Assembly: GCA_947586255.1 (NCBI GenBank)
Contig: CANPXP010000004.1
Location: 40,034-104,033 of the forward strand
DNA length: 64,000 nucleotides
Reading direction: 5' to 3'
Source of the DNA: an uncultured Lachnospiraceae bacterium
GTDB lineage: Bacteria > Bacillota > Clostridia > Lachnospirales > Lachnospiraceae
Part shown: positions 53,868 through 63,611 of the stretch, in pieces
How the letters are laid out: every line of letters begins with the position of its first letter
Numbering within the stretch: position 1 is the stretch's first letter
Notes under the pieces: model-generated
The model's database searches: none
Told to the model about the DNA's origin: nothing
The model's input: only the letters and a program-made list of their open reading frames with translations
Translations under genes and position numbers: made by a program

Positions 53868-54108
53868 TTGCTCCCTCCTGATACATTTTGATTGTTCGCT
53901 TGATTTCCAAATCCTTAAAACCGTTCTCCGGTTTACCCGCCTGTACTTTTTTGATCACCTGAATATGCTTTCTGTTCTTTTTCTTCGGTCTGTCCGCCGT
54001 TCTGGTCTTCCCGTCGGCTACCCACACATATTCGTCCGTCTCGTCCACGATGACGTAGACCGCTCCTTTGTCATGTCCTGCCAGCGATACGGCTAACATT
54101 CCCGTCAT
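53854..54108 (-). CDS. KOW-domain RNA-binding protein (L14e-like)
   Basis: An 84-residue basic protein with an N-terminal KOW/SH3-like part ([17 protein letters not shown]) and a Lys-rich middle ([13 protein letters not shown]). Proteins of this kind stand between map and infA in many Clostridia and resemble archaeal/eukaryotic L14e, but their role is unknown. I prefer ATG 54108 (MTGMLAVSL), with AAAGGG upstream. Confidence 0.82.
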   Translation of the reverse strand: MTGMLAVSLAGHDKGAVYVIVDETDEYVWVADGKTRTADRPKKKNRKHIQVIKKVQAGKPENGFKDLEIKRTIKMYQEGANVKS

Positions 54109-54170
54109 ACTGCGCCCTTTCATCTCTTCCTATTTATATGTTTCATATGTGCATGCTCCGCGCCTGCCCG

Positions 54171-54932
54171 CTACGGTATCGTTCCGAGCGTCAGGATCTC
54201 CGGCTCGCCCTCCGTGATCAGCACCGTGTTCTCATAGTGTGCGGAGAGTGAGTGATCGGCCGTCACAACTGTCCAGTCGTCGTCCAGCCACTCCACGTCC
54301 GCGCCGCCCATATTGATCATCGGCTCGATCGCCAGCGTCATGCCCGCCTGCAGCCGCGGCCCTTTCCGGCGCTGTGCGAAATTCGGAATCTGAGGCTCCT
54401 CGTGAAGTCTCGTTCCTATCCCGTGTCCCACCAGCGCTCTCACAATGCCGTATCCGTAAGGCGTCACATAGTTCGCGATGGCATTCGAGATATCATGCAG
54501 ATGCATGCCGGCGCGCGCCATCTTGATACCCTCGTAAAAGCTCTGTCTGGTCACGTCGATCAGCTTCTGCGCCTCAGGACTGATCTGTCCCACCGCATGG
54601 GTCCGCGCAGCGTCGGAGTGATAGCCGTGATAGATCAGACCCATATCCAGACTGACGATGTCGCCCTCCTGTATGATGCGGTCGTCGCTCGGAATCCCGT
54701 GCACCACCTCATCGTTGACGGAGACGCACACCGAGGCCGGATAGCCCTGATAGTGCAGGAAATTGGGCGTGCAGCCGTAACTTCTGATGATCTCCTCGCA
54801 GACCCTGTCAATCTCCTTGGTGGAAATTCCCGGCCTGATCATCTTCGCCAGCTCGTCGTGCACGAGAGCAAGCAGCCTCCCGGACTCTCTCATCAGTTCG
54901 ATTTCTCTCGAAGATTTGATCGTTATCGCCAT
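54171..54932 (-). CDS. map: Methionine aminopeptidase, type I
   Basis: A 253-residue enzyme that removes the N-terminal Met from new proteins. Metal ligands lie in DMGLIYHGYHSDAARTH, GHGIGTRLHEEPQIPNF and AIEPMINMG. No N-terminal zinc or SEC-C extension. Start at ATG 54932 (MAITIKSSREIE); the track's GTG is three codons earlier. Confidence 0.96.
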   Translation of the reverse strand: MAITIKSSREIELMRESGRLLALVHDELAKMIRPGISTKEIDRVCEEIIRSYGCTPNFLHYQGYPASVCVSVNDEVVHGIPSDDRIIQEGDIVSLDMGLIYHGYHSDAARTHAVGQISPEAQKLIDVTRQSFYEGIKMARAGMHLHDISNAIANYVTPYGYGIVRALVGHGIGTRLHEEPQIPNFAQRRKGPRLQAGMTLAIEPMINMGGADVEWLDDDWTVVTADHSLSAHYENTVLITEGEPEILTLGTIP

Positions 54933-54977
54933 GTGAAACACACCTGCCTTACTTTCTGACCGCTCTGCGGCGGACGC

Positions 54978-55622
54978 TTACGCTTCGAGAATCTTCTCGA
55001 TCGCCGCGAACACATCCTTCATGTCCATCGTGCCGTCCACCGTCCGCAGCACGCCCTTCGCCTGATAAAAGTCGATCAGCGGCTGTGTCTGCTCATGATA
55101 TACCTTCAGACGATTGCGGACCGTCTCCGGCTTGTCGTCGTCGCGAAGCACCAGTTCCTGGCCGCACACGTCGCAGACGCCTTCCTTCTTCGGCGGCACA
55201 TGCTCGATATGATAGGTCGCCCCGCAGGCGAGACATGCGCGCCTGCCGCCCATTCTCTTCACAATGTTCTCGTCCGGCACATCCACGTCGACAGCGTAAT
55301 CTATATGGTCCCCCAGATCCGCCAGCGCCTTGTCAAGCACTTCGGCCTGCGGGATTGTCCGCGGGAAGCCGTCCAGCACGTAACCGTTTTTGCAGTCGTC
55401 CTGCGCCACTCTGTCGAGAAGGATCTTCACCGTCAGCTCATTCGGCACGAGCAGTCCCTTGTCCATGTACTGCTTCGCCTCCATGCCGAGTTCTGTGCCG
55501 TTCTTGATATTCGCTCTGAAGATGTCGCCCGTAGAGACATGCGGAATCTTGTATTTGTCCGCAATCATCTTCGCCTGTGTTCCCTTGCCCGCGCCGGGCG
55601 CGCCCAACATAATTATTTTCAT
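54978..55622 (-). CDS. adk: Adenylate kinase
   Basis: A 214-residue long-form Adk that equilibrates AMP, ADP and ATP. P-loop [17 protein letters not shown] site [13 protein letters not shown], and a LID with four Cys ([20 protein letters not shown]), so it binds zinc as in other Gram-positive bacteria. Confidence 0.97.
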   Translation of the reverse strand: MKIIMLGAPGAGKGTQAKMIADKYKIPHVSTGDIFRANIKNGTELGMEAKQYMDKGLLVPNELTVKILLDRVAQDDCKNGYVLDGFPRTIPQAEVLDKALADLGDHIDYAVDVDVPDENIVKRMGGRRACLACGATYHIEHVPPKKEGVCDVCGQELVLRDDDKPETVRNRLKVYHEQTQPLIDFYQAKGVLRTVDGTMDMKDVFAAIEKILEA

Positions 55623-55727
55623 CTCAGTGTCCGCTCCTTCCTAAAGCCTCGCTCTTGCGTTTGTTTACATCAGATTACATGAATGCGCCCCCAGCGCGTC
55701 CGGCCTGGAGGTCTTTCAGAAAATGCA

Positions 55728-55756
55728 GGGGACGGCCGGTTATCCTGCTCGTCCCC
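55728..55756 (-). repeat. Hairpin in the secY-adk spacer
   Basis: GGGGACG and CGTCCCC pair perfectly in the 149-bp gap; no T-run, so probably a processing or stability element. Confidence 0.4.
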
Positions 55757-55771
55757 ACAATCGTCTCATAA

Positions 55772-57085
55772 TCAGTCATTCAAAAAGCCCTTATAGTTGC
55801 GAACCAGCATCTGGGATTCGATCTGCTTGACCGTCTCCAGAACAACGCTCACGATAATGATCAGGCTTGTTCCGCCGAACGACACGCTGGCGCCGAACAC
55901 ACCGTTGAAGAAATACGGTATCACGCACACGATCGTCAGGCCGACTGCGCCGATAAAGATAATATAGCTGAGCAGTCTGTTCAGATAATCACTGGTGGGC
56001 CTGCCCGGTCTGATACCGGGGATAAATCCGCCCTGCTTCTTCATATTCTCCGCGACCTCCATCGGATTGAAGGTGATCGACGTATAGAAGTACGCAAAAA
56101 GGATGACCAGCACAACATACACAATCAGACCGATCGAATAGACAGGCTGACTCGGGTTGCACCAGTAGTTGGAGTTCAATCCCTTCAGGATATCTCCCCA
56201 CACGCCCGTTCCCGTAATATTGAAAAAGGAACAGATAATCACGGGGAGCTGCATCAGTGACGAGGCAAAGATGACGGGAATGACGCCGGAAGTGTTGATC
56301 TTCAGCGGAATATTCGTCGTCTGTCCGCCGACCATTCTCCTGCCCTGCACCTTCTTGGCATACTGCACGGGAATCTTGCGCACACCGTCGTTCAGGATAA
56401 TGACGAGCACTACCATCAGAACGATAATGGCAATAATTATAATCGCCGCCACAACGCCCTTCGCGATGGACTTGCCGATCACGAACTGCTCAAACAGCTG
56501 CGCGATATCCTGCGGCACACGGGACAGAATATTTATCGTCAGAACGATGGAAATACCGTTGCCGACGCCGCGTTCCGTGATCCGCTCACCGATCCACATC
56601 AGGAATGCGCTGCCCGCTGTGAGCGCCACAATAACCGTGAGGACATTGATGACGTTGTAGGTCTGCAGGAGCCCCTGACGCCCGAAACCGATCGCCATGG
56701 CGCTGGACTCAATCAGCGCGAGGCCAACCGTCACATATCTGGTAATGGACGCGATTTTTTTCCTGCCGTCGGCGCCGTCGCGCTGCATCTCTTCCAGCTT
56801 CGGAATCGCGATCGTCATGAGCTGCATGATGATCGACGATGTGATGTAGGGCGTAATGTTCAGCGCCAGTACGGACATATTCAGGAATGATCCGCCTGTA
56901 AACGCATCAAAGAAATTAAACGCGTCTCCGGTCTGCTGCGAGAACCAGTCTGCAAAGAAGGTTCTGTTGATGCCCGGAACAGGAAGCTGTGATCCGAGTC
57001 GGATCACAACCAACATCAAAAAAGTAAAGATGAGTTTCTTCCTGATCTCCTTGATCCTAAACGCATTTTTTAAGGTTGTAAACAT
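55772..57085 (-). CDS. secY: Protein translocase subunit SecY
   Basis: A 437-residue channel protein of the Sec translocon with ten membrane helices. N-terminal RIKEIRKKLIFTFLMLVVIRLG, plug region with FDAFTGGSFLNMSVLALNI, and the cytoplasmic loop QGRRMVGGQTTNIPLK. One base overlaps rplO (stop/start), so translation is coupled. Confidence 0.97.
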   Translation of the reverse strand: MFTTLKNAFRIKEIRKKLIFTFLMLVVIRLGSQLPVPGINRTFFADWFSQQTGDAFNFFDAFTGGSFLNMSVLALNITPYITSSIIMQLMTIAIPKLEEMQRDGADGRKKIASITRYVTVGLALIESSAMAIGFGRQGLLQTYNVINVLTVIVALTAGSAFLMWIGERITERGVGNGISIVLTINILSRVPQDIAQLFEQFVIGKSIAKGVVAAIIIIAIIVLMVVLVIILNDGVRKIPVQYAKKVQGRRMVGGQTTNIPLKINTSGVIPVIFASSLMQLPVIICSFFNITGTGVWGDILKGLNSNYWCNPSQPVYSIGLIVYVVLVILFAYFYTSITFNPMEVAENMKKQGGFIPGIRPGRPTSDYLNRLLSYIIFIGAVGLTIVCVIPYFFNGVFGASVSFGGTSLIIIVSVVLETVKQIESQMLVRNYKGFLND

Positions 57086-57525
57086 TAGATCACCTCTGCT
57101 GTTCCGCCGAGCGACTCGATCTTTTCCTTAGCGGAAGCGCTGAAAGCGCCTGCCTTCACGTCGAGCTTCTTCGTCAATTCTCCGTTTCCAAGAATCTTAA
57201 CACCGTCGCGGGGGTTTTTGATGATTCCTTTTTCGATCAATGCATTTACGTCAACTGTTGCGCCGTCGTCAAAAACCTCCAGCGCGCTCATATTAATTGC
57301 AACGATTTCCTTGGAGTTTCTGCACTTGAATCCTCTCTTGGGAAGTCGTCTGTATAACGGCATCTGGCCGCCTTCAAAACCCGGTCTGGGAGCTCCGGAA
57401 CGAGCCTTCTGGCCCTTGTGGCCCTTGCCGGCCGTCTTGCCGTTGCCTGAGCCGTGTCCCCGACCTCTTCTAAAATTATCGCTCTGTACCGAACCTGCGG
57501 CAGGTCTCAAATTTGATAATTCCAT
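57085..57525 (-). CDS. rplO: 50S ribosomal protein L15
   Basis: A 146-residue L15 with a Gly/Arg-rich N-terminus ([20 protein letters not shown]), [18 protein letters not shown] and a globular C-terminus. A late assembly protein. Confidence 0.97.
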   Translation of the reverse strand: MELSNLRPAAGSVQSDNFRRGRGHGSGNGKTAGKGHKGQKARSGAPRPGFEGGQMPLYRRLPKRGFKCRNSKEIVAINMSALEVFDDGATVDVNALIEKGIIKNPRDGVKILGNGELTKKLDVKAGAFSASAKEKIESLGGTAEVI

Positions 57526-57540
57526 GCTGACACCTCCTTT

Positions 57541-57741
57541 TTATGCTTCCTCTACTTTGATCATATGTCTTACCTGTCTGATCTGTCCTCTGGTGGACTC
57601 GTTGTCAGGCAGTTCTACCGTCTGGTTAATCTTGCGCAGTCCCATAGCCTGGATTGTAGCCCTGTTCTTCGGGACCTGACCGATGGTAGATCTGATCAGC
57701 GTAATCTTCAATTTCTTCGTCTCTTCTTTTTTTGCTGCCAT
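57541..57741 (-). CDS. rpmD: 50S ribosomal protein L30
   Basis: A 66-residue L30 (LKITLIRSTIGQVPKNRATI, GLRKINQTVELPDNES) with a short Lys/Glu leader. Lies between rpsE and rplO as usual. Confidence 0.96.
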   Translation of the reverse strand: MAAKKEETKKLKITLIRSTIGQVPKNRATIQAMGLRKINQTVELPDNESTRGQIRQVRHMIKVEEA

Positions 57742-57784
57742 CTTTTTTTCCTCCTAAATTTGCTGACCGATGACCTCCGGTATG

Positions 57785-58294
57785 CTAAGCGCGAACCTCT
57801 TCTACGGATTTGCCGCGGTTCTTAGCTACCTCTTCAGGAGTCTTCAGCTGGCTCAAGCCTGCGATCGTAGCAAGTACGACGTTCTGCTTATTGTTGGAGC
57901 CCAGGGACTTCGTACGGATATTCTTGATGCCCGCAAGCTCGCATACGACACGCGCGGGACCGCCGGCGATGATACCGGTACCTTCCTTCGCTCTCTTGAG
58001 GAGCACGGAAGCGGAACCGAACTTGCCTATGAAGTCGTGTGTGATACTGTTATTATCGTCGAGCGCAACCGGAACCAGGTTCTTGATCGCGTCTTCCTTC
58101 CCTTTGCGAATTGCCTCAGGGATCTCAGTCGCCTTACCCAGGCCCGCGCCGACATGACCGTTGCCGTCGCCGACTACTACAAGAGCAGTGAAACGCATGT
58201 TGCGGCCACCCTTGACGACCTTGGTAACACGTTTGATGGTTACAACTTTTTCGGTCAATTCCAACTGACTCACGTCAATGATTGTACGTCTCAT
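57785..58294 (-). CDS. rpsE: 30S ribosomal protein S5
   Basis: A 169-residue S5: dsRBD-like [40 protein letters not shown] and the Gly-rich C-terminal domain. ATG 58294 (MRRTIIDVS) is used; the track ORF overlaps rplR by 42 false codons. Confidence 0.97.
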   Translation of the reverse strand: MRRTIIDVSQLELTEKVVTIKRVTKVVKGGRNMRFTALVVVGDGNGHVGAGLGKATEIPEAIRKGKEDAIKNLVPVALDDNNSITHDFIGKFGSASVLLKRAKEGTGIIAGGPARVVCELAGIKNIRTKSLGSNNKQNVVLATIAGLSQLKTPEEVAKNRGKSVEEVRA

Positions 58295-58313
58295 GTGATT
58301 TCCCTCTCCCTTC

Positions 58314-58682
58314 CTAGAATTCCAGGCCGGCTTCTCTTGCCGCCTCTGCCAATGCAGCGATCTTGCCCTGATAGATAAAACCGCCTCTGTCGAATACAAC
58401 GGTCTTGATCCCCTTCTCAAGCGCTCTCTTGGCGATCACCGTTCCCAGGTATGCTGCCGCATCGACGTTATCGGTCTTCTCCAGCTCGGACTTAACGGAC
58501 TTCTCGAGTGTGGACGCCGAAACCAACGTATTGCCGACTGTATCGTCAATAATTTGAGCATACATATGATTATTGCTTCTGAACACCGAAAGACGCGGTC
58601 TCTCAGCGGTACCGCTGAAACGGTTGCGCAGTCTCTTGTGTTTCTTGCTGCGAACTTCTTGTCTTGATTTCTTACTAACCAT
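58314..58682 (-). CDS. rplR: 50S ribosomal protein L18
   Basis: A 122-residue L18, which binds 5S rRNA: RHRLRNRF-type motif ([19 protein letters not shown]), [13 protein letters not shown] and [20 protein letters not shown]. Start ATG 58682 (MVSKKSRQE) is 9 nt after GGAG; the track's ATG is too close to it. Confidence 0.95.
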   Translation of the reverse strand: MVSKKSRQEVRSKKHKRLRNRFSGTAERPRLSVFRSNNHMYAQIIDDTVGNTLVSASTLEKSVKSELEKTDNVDAAAYLGTVIAKRALEKGIKTVVFDRGGFIYQGKIAALAEAAREAGLEF

Positions 58683-58702
58683 TTTCATACTCTCCTTATC
58701 TG

Positions 58703-59245
58703 TTATTTCTTACCAGTCTTGCCGACCTTACGTCTGATCGTCTCGTCAGCGTACTTGATACCCTTGCCCTTGTAAGGCTCAGGTCTTCTCTTGTCTCTGA
58801 TCTCAGCCGCGAACTGACCGACCTTCTCTTTATCGATACCCTTAACAATGATAATGTTCTGTCCGTCCACAACGGTTTCAATGCCCTCGGGATCTGTCAT
58901 CTCTACCGGATGGGAATAACCCAGATTCAGCGTCAGCTTCTTGCCGGACTTGGAGGCTCTGTAACCTACGCCGTTTACTTCCAGCTTCTTCTCATAACCT
59001 TCCGTGACGCCCACTACCATATTATGGATCAGCGTTCTTGTCAGACCGTGGAAGGATTTCATCTTCTTCAGGTCGTTGGGTCTCGACACTACAACCTGCT
59101 CGCCTTCCACCTTGATTTCCATTTCCGACGGAAGCACTCTCTCAAGTGTTCCCTTGGGACCTTTTACAGTCACTTTATTATTTTCTGCAACCTCCACAGT
59201 AACGCCTGCGGGAATCGCGATTGGCATTCTTCCTATACGTGACAT
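58703..59245 (-). CDS. rplF: 50S ribosomal protein L6
   Basis: A 180-residue L6 with two similar domains: [37 protein letters not shown] and the signature [16 protein letters not shown]. Start ATG 59245; the track adds ten codons. Confidence 0.97.
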   Translation of the reverse strand: MSRIGRMPIAIPAGVTVEVAENNKVTVKGPKGTLERVLPSEMEIKVEGEQVVVSRPNDLKKMKSFHGLTRTLIHNMVVGVTEGYEKKLEVNGVGYRASKSGKKLTLNLGYSHPVEMTDPEGIETVVDGQNIIIVKGIDKEKVGQFAAEIRDKRRPEPYKGKGIKYADETIRRKVGKTGKK

Positions 59246-59285
59246 GCCCGTACCTCCTGTTTTATAATCATACAATACTGTCGTG

Positions 59286-59687
59286 TTACCAAACGAACGC
59301 CAGCACTTCGCCGCCTACCTGCAGCTCTCTCGCTTTCTTGTCCGTCACAACGCCCTGGTTCGTAGAGATGATCGCTACGCCCAGACCGCCCAGAACCTTC
59401 GGCAGATCCTCCTTGCCCACATATACGCGAAGACCCGGCTTCGAGATTCTCTTGATACCGGAGATAATCTTGTCGTTCTTATCCTCGCCGTATTTCAGAG
59501 TGATATGGATCGTCTTGAAATTGCCGTTGTCGATTAAATCAAATTTCCTAATATAACCCTCATCCAGAAGGATCTGTGCAATCGCCAGCTTCATCTTGGA
59601 TGACGGCACATCTACCGTATCATGTTTTGCAGTGTTCGCATTACGGATTCTTGTAAGCATATCTGCAATCGGATCGCTCATTGTCAT
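59286..59687 (-). CDS. rpsH: 30S ribosomal protein S8
   Basis: A 133-residue S8: [38 protein letters not shown] and the C-terminal [23 protein letters not shown] lies 8 nt before the first ATG. Confidence 0.97.
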   Translation of the reverse strand: MTMSDPIADMLTRIRNANTAKHDTVDVPSSKMKLAIAQILLDEGYIRKFDLIDNGNFKTIHITLKYGEDKNDKIISGIKRISKPGLRVYVGKEDLPKVLGGLGVAIISTNQGVVTDKKARELQVGGEVLAFVW

Positions 59688-59702
59688 GATTTTCTCTCCT
59701 TC

Positions 59703-59888
59703 CTACCAGCTCGCCTTTTTCACGCCGGGAATCTGACCTTTATATGCTAACTCACGGAAGCAAATTCTGCAAATCCCGTATTTTCTCAAATAAGCATGTG
59801 GACGTCCACAAATCTTGCAGCGATTGTATCCTCTCGAAGAGAATTTCGGCTTGCGCTGCTGTTTCACCTTCATTGCTGTCTTAGCCAT
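59703..59888 (-). CDS. rpsZ: 30S ribosomal protein S14, zinc-binding type Z
   Basis: A 61-residue S14 with [20 protein letters not shown], the Cys4 zinc site of the Zn+ form, and a typical C-terminus ([11 protein letters not shown]). Confidence 0.97.
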   Translation of the reverse strand: MAKTAMKVKQQRKPKFSSRGYNRCKICGRPHAYLRKYGICRICFRELAYKGQIPGVKKASW

Positions 59889-59902
59889 GAATTTACCTCC
59901 TT

Positions 59903-60445
59903 CTATTTAGCGAATGGCATATTAAACAATCTCAACAACTCACGGGCTTCCTCGTCCGTCTTGGCAGTGGTGACAAAGATCACATCCATGCCTCTCACTT
60001 TATCTACCTTATCGTACTCGATCTCCGGGAAGATGATCTGCTCCTTGATGCCGAGCGCATAATTGCCTCTGCCGTCAAAGGAGTTGGGATTAACGCCTCT
60101 GAAGTCGCGCACACGGGGGAGCGCAAGATTGACAAGGCGGTCCAGAAACTCATACATCTTGTCGCCGCGGAGCGTCGTCTTGCAGCCGATCGACTGGCCT
60201 TCCCTGATCTTAAAGTTCGCGATAGAGTTCTTAGCCTTCGTGACGACCGCCTTCTGTCCGGTGATGATCTCCATATCGTTCACCGCGGACTCCAAAACCT
60301 TCGCATTCTCCTTGGCTTCACCGACGCCCATGTTGACGACGATCTTGTCAAGCTTCGGAACTTCCATCACATTTTTATATCCAAACTTTTTGATCATAGC
60401 GTCTACGATCTCGTTCTTATACATCTCTTTCAGTCTACTACTCAA
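59903..60445 (-). CDS. rplE: 50S ribosomal protein L5
   Basis: A 180-residue L5, part of the 5S rRNA complex: [36 protein letters not shown] and [20 protein letters not shown]. Confidence 0.97.
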   Translation of the reverse strand: MSSRLKEMYKNEIVDAMIKKFGYKNVMEVPKLDKIVVNMGVGEAKENAKVLESAVNDMEIITGQKAVVTKAKNSIANFKIREGQSIGCKTTLRGDKMYEFLDRLVNLALPRVRDFRGVNPNSFDGRGNYALGIKEQIIFPEIEYDKVDKVRGMDVIFVTTAKTDEEARELLRLFNMPFAK

Positions 60446-60469
60446 CGTTTTAGACCTCCTTTCCTGGAA

Positions 60470-60781
60470 TTAATCAACGATGTCGCCTGTGGATTTCGCA
60501 TAGCGGACCTTCTTGCCCTTCTCGATCTTAAAGCCGATCCTCGTTGCTTTGCCCTTGTGTACATACATCACGTTGGAAGCGTCGATGGGGGCCTCCTTCT
60601 GGACGATGCCGCCGTTCTGGTTCGCAGCGGAAGGCTTCTCGTGCTTGGTCACCATATTGACTCCCTCGACCAGAACTTTGTTGTTCTTTCTGTCCACGGA
60701 AATAACCTTGCCTTCCTTGTCCTTATCCTTGCCGGCGATCACCTTTACGGTATCGCCCTTCTTAATCTTAAATGTTGACAT
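60470..60781 (-). CDS. rplX: 50S ribosomal protein L24
   Basis: A 103-residue L24 with a KOW motif ([20 protein letters not shown]) and [16 protein letters not shown]. An assembly initiator of the large subunit. Confidence 0.97.
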   Translation of the reverse strand: MSTFKIKKGDTVKVIAGKDKDKEGKVISVDRKNNKVLVEGVNMVTKHEKPSAANQNGGIVQKEAPIDASNVMYVHKGKATRIGFKIEKGKKVRYAKSTGDIVD

Positions 60782-60792
60782 ACCGGCACCTC

Positions 60793-61161
60793 CTATAATA
60801 CTTCCGGAGCCAGTGAAACAATTTTCATAAACTGTTTATCACGAAGCTCTCTTGCCACTGGCCCAAAAATACGGGTTCCTCTCGGAGTCTTATCCTCCTT
60901 GATGATCACAGCGGCATTCTCGTCAAATCTGATATAAGAACCGTCCTTGCGGCGGGCGCCCTTGACGCTTCGCACAACGACAGCCTTGACAACATCGCCT
61001 TTTTTTACAACGCCGCCTGGTGTTGCATCTTTGACCGTAGCTACGATCACATCACCGATACGCGCATATCTTCTTGTAGAACCGCCCACAACCCTGATGC
61101 ACAGAAGCTCTTTCGCACCGGTGTTGTCCGCGACCTTCAGTCTGCTTTCCTGTTGAATCAT
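60793..61161 (-). CDS. rplN: 50S ribosomal protein L14
   Basis: A 122-residue L14: [39 protein letters not shown] and [19 protein letters not shown]. First gene of the classical spc operon. Confidence 0.98.
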   Translation of the reverse strand: MIQQESRLKVADNTGAKELLCIRVVGGSTRRYARIGDVIVATVKDATPGGVVKKGDVVKAVVVRSVKGARRKDGSYIRFDENAAVIIKEDKTPRGTRIFGPVARELRDKQFMKIVSLAPEVL

Positions 61162-61197
61162 GCCGATTTCTCCTTCTTTTTATATTCTGACTGTCTG

Positions 61198-61284
61198 GCA
61201 AGAATTTCCGGAGGAAATTCTTGCGGACGAAACTTAGATTTGCTTAGGCGGCGTTTTTCGACGCCTTAGGAAATCTTTTCGTCC
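61198..61284 (-). repeat. Two strong stem-loops in the rpsQ-rplN spacer
   Basis: A perfect 12-bp hairpin (GCAAGAATTTCC with GGAAATTCTTGC, 61198-61224) and a long imperfect one (61225-61284; GGACGAAA with TTTCGTCC at the base, GATTT/AAATC in the middle). Neither has a T-run for the direction of transcription. Confidence 0.65.
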
Positions 61285-61286
61285 TG

Positions 61287-61541
61287 TTATTTGGCTCTCT
61301 CAACGATCTCGACCAGTCTCCATCTCTTGTCCTTGGACAGCGGTCTGGTCTCCATAACCTTAACCGTATCACCGATATTGCACTCGTTGTTCTCGTCATG
61401 CGCCTTCAGTTTATAGGTTCTCTTCACGATCTTGTTGTAAAGAGGATGCTTTACATGGTTTTCGATGGCTACCACAATCGTCTTATCCATCTTATTGCTT
61501 GTCACCTTACCGGTACGGGTTTTTCTCAAATTTCTTTCCAC
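61287..61541 (-). CDS. rpsQ: 30S ribosomal protein S17
   Basis: An 84-residue S17: [20 protein letters not shown] and [20 protein letters not shown]. Start is GTG 61541, with GGAGAGG upstream; the track's ATG lies in that Shine-Dalgarno region. Confidence 0.95.
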   Translation of the reverse strand: MERNLRKTRTGKVTSNKMDKTIVVAIENHVKHPLYNKIVKRTYKLKAHDENNECNIGDTVKVMETRPLSKDKRWRLVEIVERAK

Positions 61542-61576
61542 GATTGCCTCTCCTTCCACTATTGAGAAATCATTGC

Positions 61577-61786
61577 TTAGTTTGCAGCCTTAGCCTTCTG
61601 TGTGATAACCGTCTGGATCCTCGCGATGTTCTTTCTGACATCCTTGATTCTCGCCGTGTTATCCAACTGGTTTGTCGCATTCTGGAATCTCAAATTGAAA
61701 AGTTCTTTCTTGGCATCCACCAACGCCTGTGCCAACTCCGCAGACGTCTTCTTCTGCAGGTCTTCTACATACTGATTAGTTTTCAT
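61577..61786 (-). CDS. rpmC: 50S ribosomal protein L29
   Basis: A 69-residue L29: two long helices ([37 protein letters not shown]). ATG 61786 overlaps the rplP end by 11 bp; the track ORF starts inside rplP. It lies at the peptide exit and near the SRP and trigger-factor site. Confidence 0.96.
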   Translation of the reverse strand: MKTNQYVEDLQKKTSAELAQALVDAKKELFNLRFQNATNQLDNTARIKDVRKNIARIQTVITQKAKAAN

Positions 61787-62213
61787 TCGCCACACCGCCT
61801 TCCAGGTCTGCTTTAGAAACAATTTTACATTTGCACGGCAGCTTATGTGTCGCGAGACGCAGCGCCTCTTTTGCGATCTCCTCGGACACGCCCGCGATCT
61901 CAAACATCACGCGTCCCGGCTTGACAACCGCTACCCAGTACTCCAGGGTGCCTTTTCCGGAACCCATACGCGTCTCCGCCGGCTTTGCCGTAACCGGCTT
62001 GTCGGGGAAGATCTTGATCCAGACTTTACCGCCACGCTTGATATAACGTGTCATAGCGATACGGGCCGCCTCTATCTGATTCGACTTGATCCAACAGGGC
62101 TCCAGAGCCACGATGCCGTACTCGCCATATGTGATCGTGTTGCCGCGGGTAGCCTTACCGCTCATGGAACCGCGGAACTGTTTACGACGTTTTACTCTCT
62201 TAGGCATTAACAT
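61776..62213 (-). CDS. rplP: 50S ribosomal protein L16
   Basis: A 145-residue L16: [39 protein letters not shown] and [19 protein letters not shown]. It starts on the last base of rpsC (ATG 62213, two codons before a second ATG). Confidence 0.97.
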   Translation of the reverse strand: MLMPKRVKRRKQFRGSMSGKATRGNTITYGEYGIVALEPCWIKSNQIEAARIAMTRYIKRGGKVWIKIFPDKPVTAKPAETRMGSGKGTLEYWVAVVKPGRVMFEIAGVSEEIAKEALRLATHKLPCKCKIVSKADLEGGVANEN

Positions 62214-62869
62214 TATTTATCGCTCCCTTCCGCATTAGATTTAGTAGGAAGGACCTCACCCTTATAGATCCATACCTTGACGCCGAGTTTCCCGTAAGTG
62301 GTATCGGCCTCCGCGAAGCCGTAGTCGATATCCGCTCTCAGGGTCTGCAGCGGGATTGTACCCTCGCTGTAGAATTCCGTGCGGGCGATATCCGCTCCGC
62401 CAAGCCTGCCTGCAACAGCGGTCTTGATGCCCAACGCGCCCGCCTTCATGGTTCTGCCCATGCAGGACTTCATGGCACGTCTGAAAGATACACGGTTCTC
62501 AAGCTGCTGTGCGATATTCTCCGCAACGAGCTGTGCGTCTCTGTCGGGTCTCTTGATCTCCTTGATGTCTACGAAAATCTTTTTGCTCGTGAGCTTGGCA
62601 AGCTCTTTCTTCGTCTTCTCGATCTCTTCACCGCCCTTGCCGATCACAACGCCGGGCTTTGCGGTATAGATGATAACCTTCACTTTGTCGGACGCCCTCT
62701 CGATCTCGATCTTGGCGATACCGGCACTGTATAACTTCTTCTTCAGATACTTTCTGATGTTGTAATCTTCTACCAGAAACTCGGAAAACTCCGCATCAGC
62801 GTACCATTTGGAATCCCAATCTTTAATAACACCGACTCTCAGGCCGTGTGGATTAACTTTCTGTCCCAT
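62213..62869 (-). CDS. rpsC: 30S ribosomal protein S3
   Basis: A 218-residue S3: [22 protein letters not shown]-domain [20 protein letters not shown] and [20 protein letters not shown]. It lines the mRNA entry tunnel. Confidence 0.98.
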   Translation of the reverse strand: MGQKVNPHGLRVGVIKDWDSKWYADAEFSEFLVEDYNIRKYLKKKLYSAGIAKIEIERASDKVKVIIYTAKPGVVIGKGGEEIEKTKKELAKLTSKKIFVDIKEIKRPDRDAQLVAENIAQQLENRVSFRRAMKSCMGRTMKAGALGIKTAVAGRLGGADIARTEFYSEGTIPLQTLRADIDYGFAEADTTYGKLGVKVWIYKGEVLPTKSNAEGSDK

Positions 62870-62892
62870 CTTGTTCTCCTTCCTGAATAATC

Positions 62893-63297
62893 CTATTTCG
62901 CGTCAAGCACGATAGTGATGTGGCTCATTCTCTTCTCGATTCTGTAAGCCCTTCCCTGTGCCCTGGGTCTGATTCTCTTCATCGTGGGCCCCTTATTCGC
63001 ATAGCACTCGGCGACGTAAAGGTTCTCCGGATTCGGATATTTCGTGGGATCCTGCCCGTACAAATACTCGGCATTCGCACGCGCGGACTCCAGCAGTTTC
63101 TTGATAATGCCGGAAGCATATCTGGGATTGTATTCCAGAATAGCTAACGCAGTCTCCACATCCTTGCCTCTGATAGCGTCCAATACGAAGCACGCCTTCT
63201 GCACAGACACTCTTGCGTAAGACAGCTTTGCGGAGGGTCTTGTATCTTTGATCGCGTTTCTCTCTCTCTTTATCTGGGATCTATGTCCTTTAGCCAT
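62893..63297 (-). CDS. rplV: 50S ribosomal protein L22
   Basis: A 134-residue L22: [20 protein letters not shown] and [20 protein letters not shown], the loop that reaches the exit tunnel. ATG 63297 (MAKGHRSQ) is preceded by GGAGG; the track uses TTG three codons earlier. Confidence 0.97.
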   Translation of the reverse strand: MAKGHRSQIKRERNAIKDTRPSAKLSYARVSVQKACFVLDAIRGKDVETALAILEYNPRYASGIIKKLLESARANAEYLYGQDPTKYPNPENLYVAECYANKGPTMKRIRPRAQGRAYRIEKRMSHITIVLDAK

Positions 63298-63318
63298 AGA
63301 TAACAACCTCCTTTCAAA

Positions 63319-63600
63319 TTAGCGAACCTTGGACTTTCGCTCGTCTTTGTCGTGTCCTCTATAGGTCCTGGTGGAGACAAACTCGCCGAGCTTGTGTCCG
63401 ACCATATCTTCTGTAACATATACCGGTACGTGCTTTCTCCCGTCGTGAACCGCAAATGTATGTCCCACGAAGGAAGGGAAGATTGTGGAGCGGCGCGACC
63501 AGGTCTTGATAACCTGTTTCTGTCCCGAAGCGTTCAACGCGTCTACCTTCTTCAGTAAGCTCTCATCTGCAAAGGGTCCTTTTTTCAGTGATCTAGCCAT
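63319..63600 (-). CDS. rpsS: 30S ribosomal protein S19
   Basis: A 93-residue S19: [39 protein letters not shown] and [18 protein letters not shown]. Forms a complex with S13 in the 30S head. Confidence 0.98.
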   Translation of the reverse strand: MARSLKKGPFADESLLKKVDALNASGQKQVIKTWSRRSTIFPSFVGHTFAVHDGRKHVPVYVTEDMVGHKLGEFVSTRTYRGHDKDERKSKVR

Positions 63601-63611
63601 GTTCTTTCCTC

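Noticed and set aside
61198-61284. Terminator between rpsQ and rplN
   Set aside because: No U-run follows the stems in the direction of transcription, and termination here would cut essential genes downstream.
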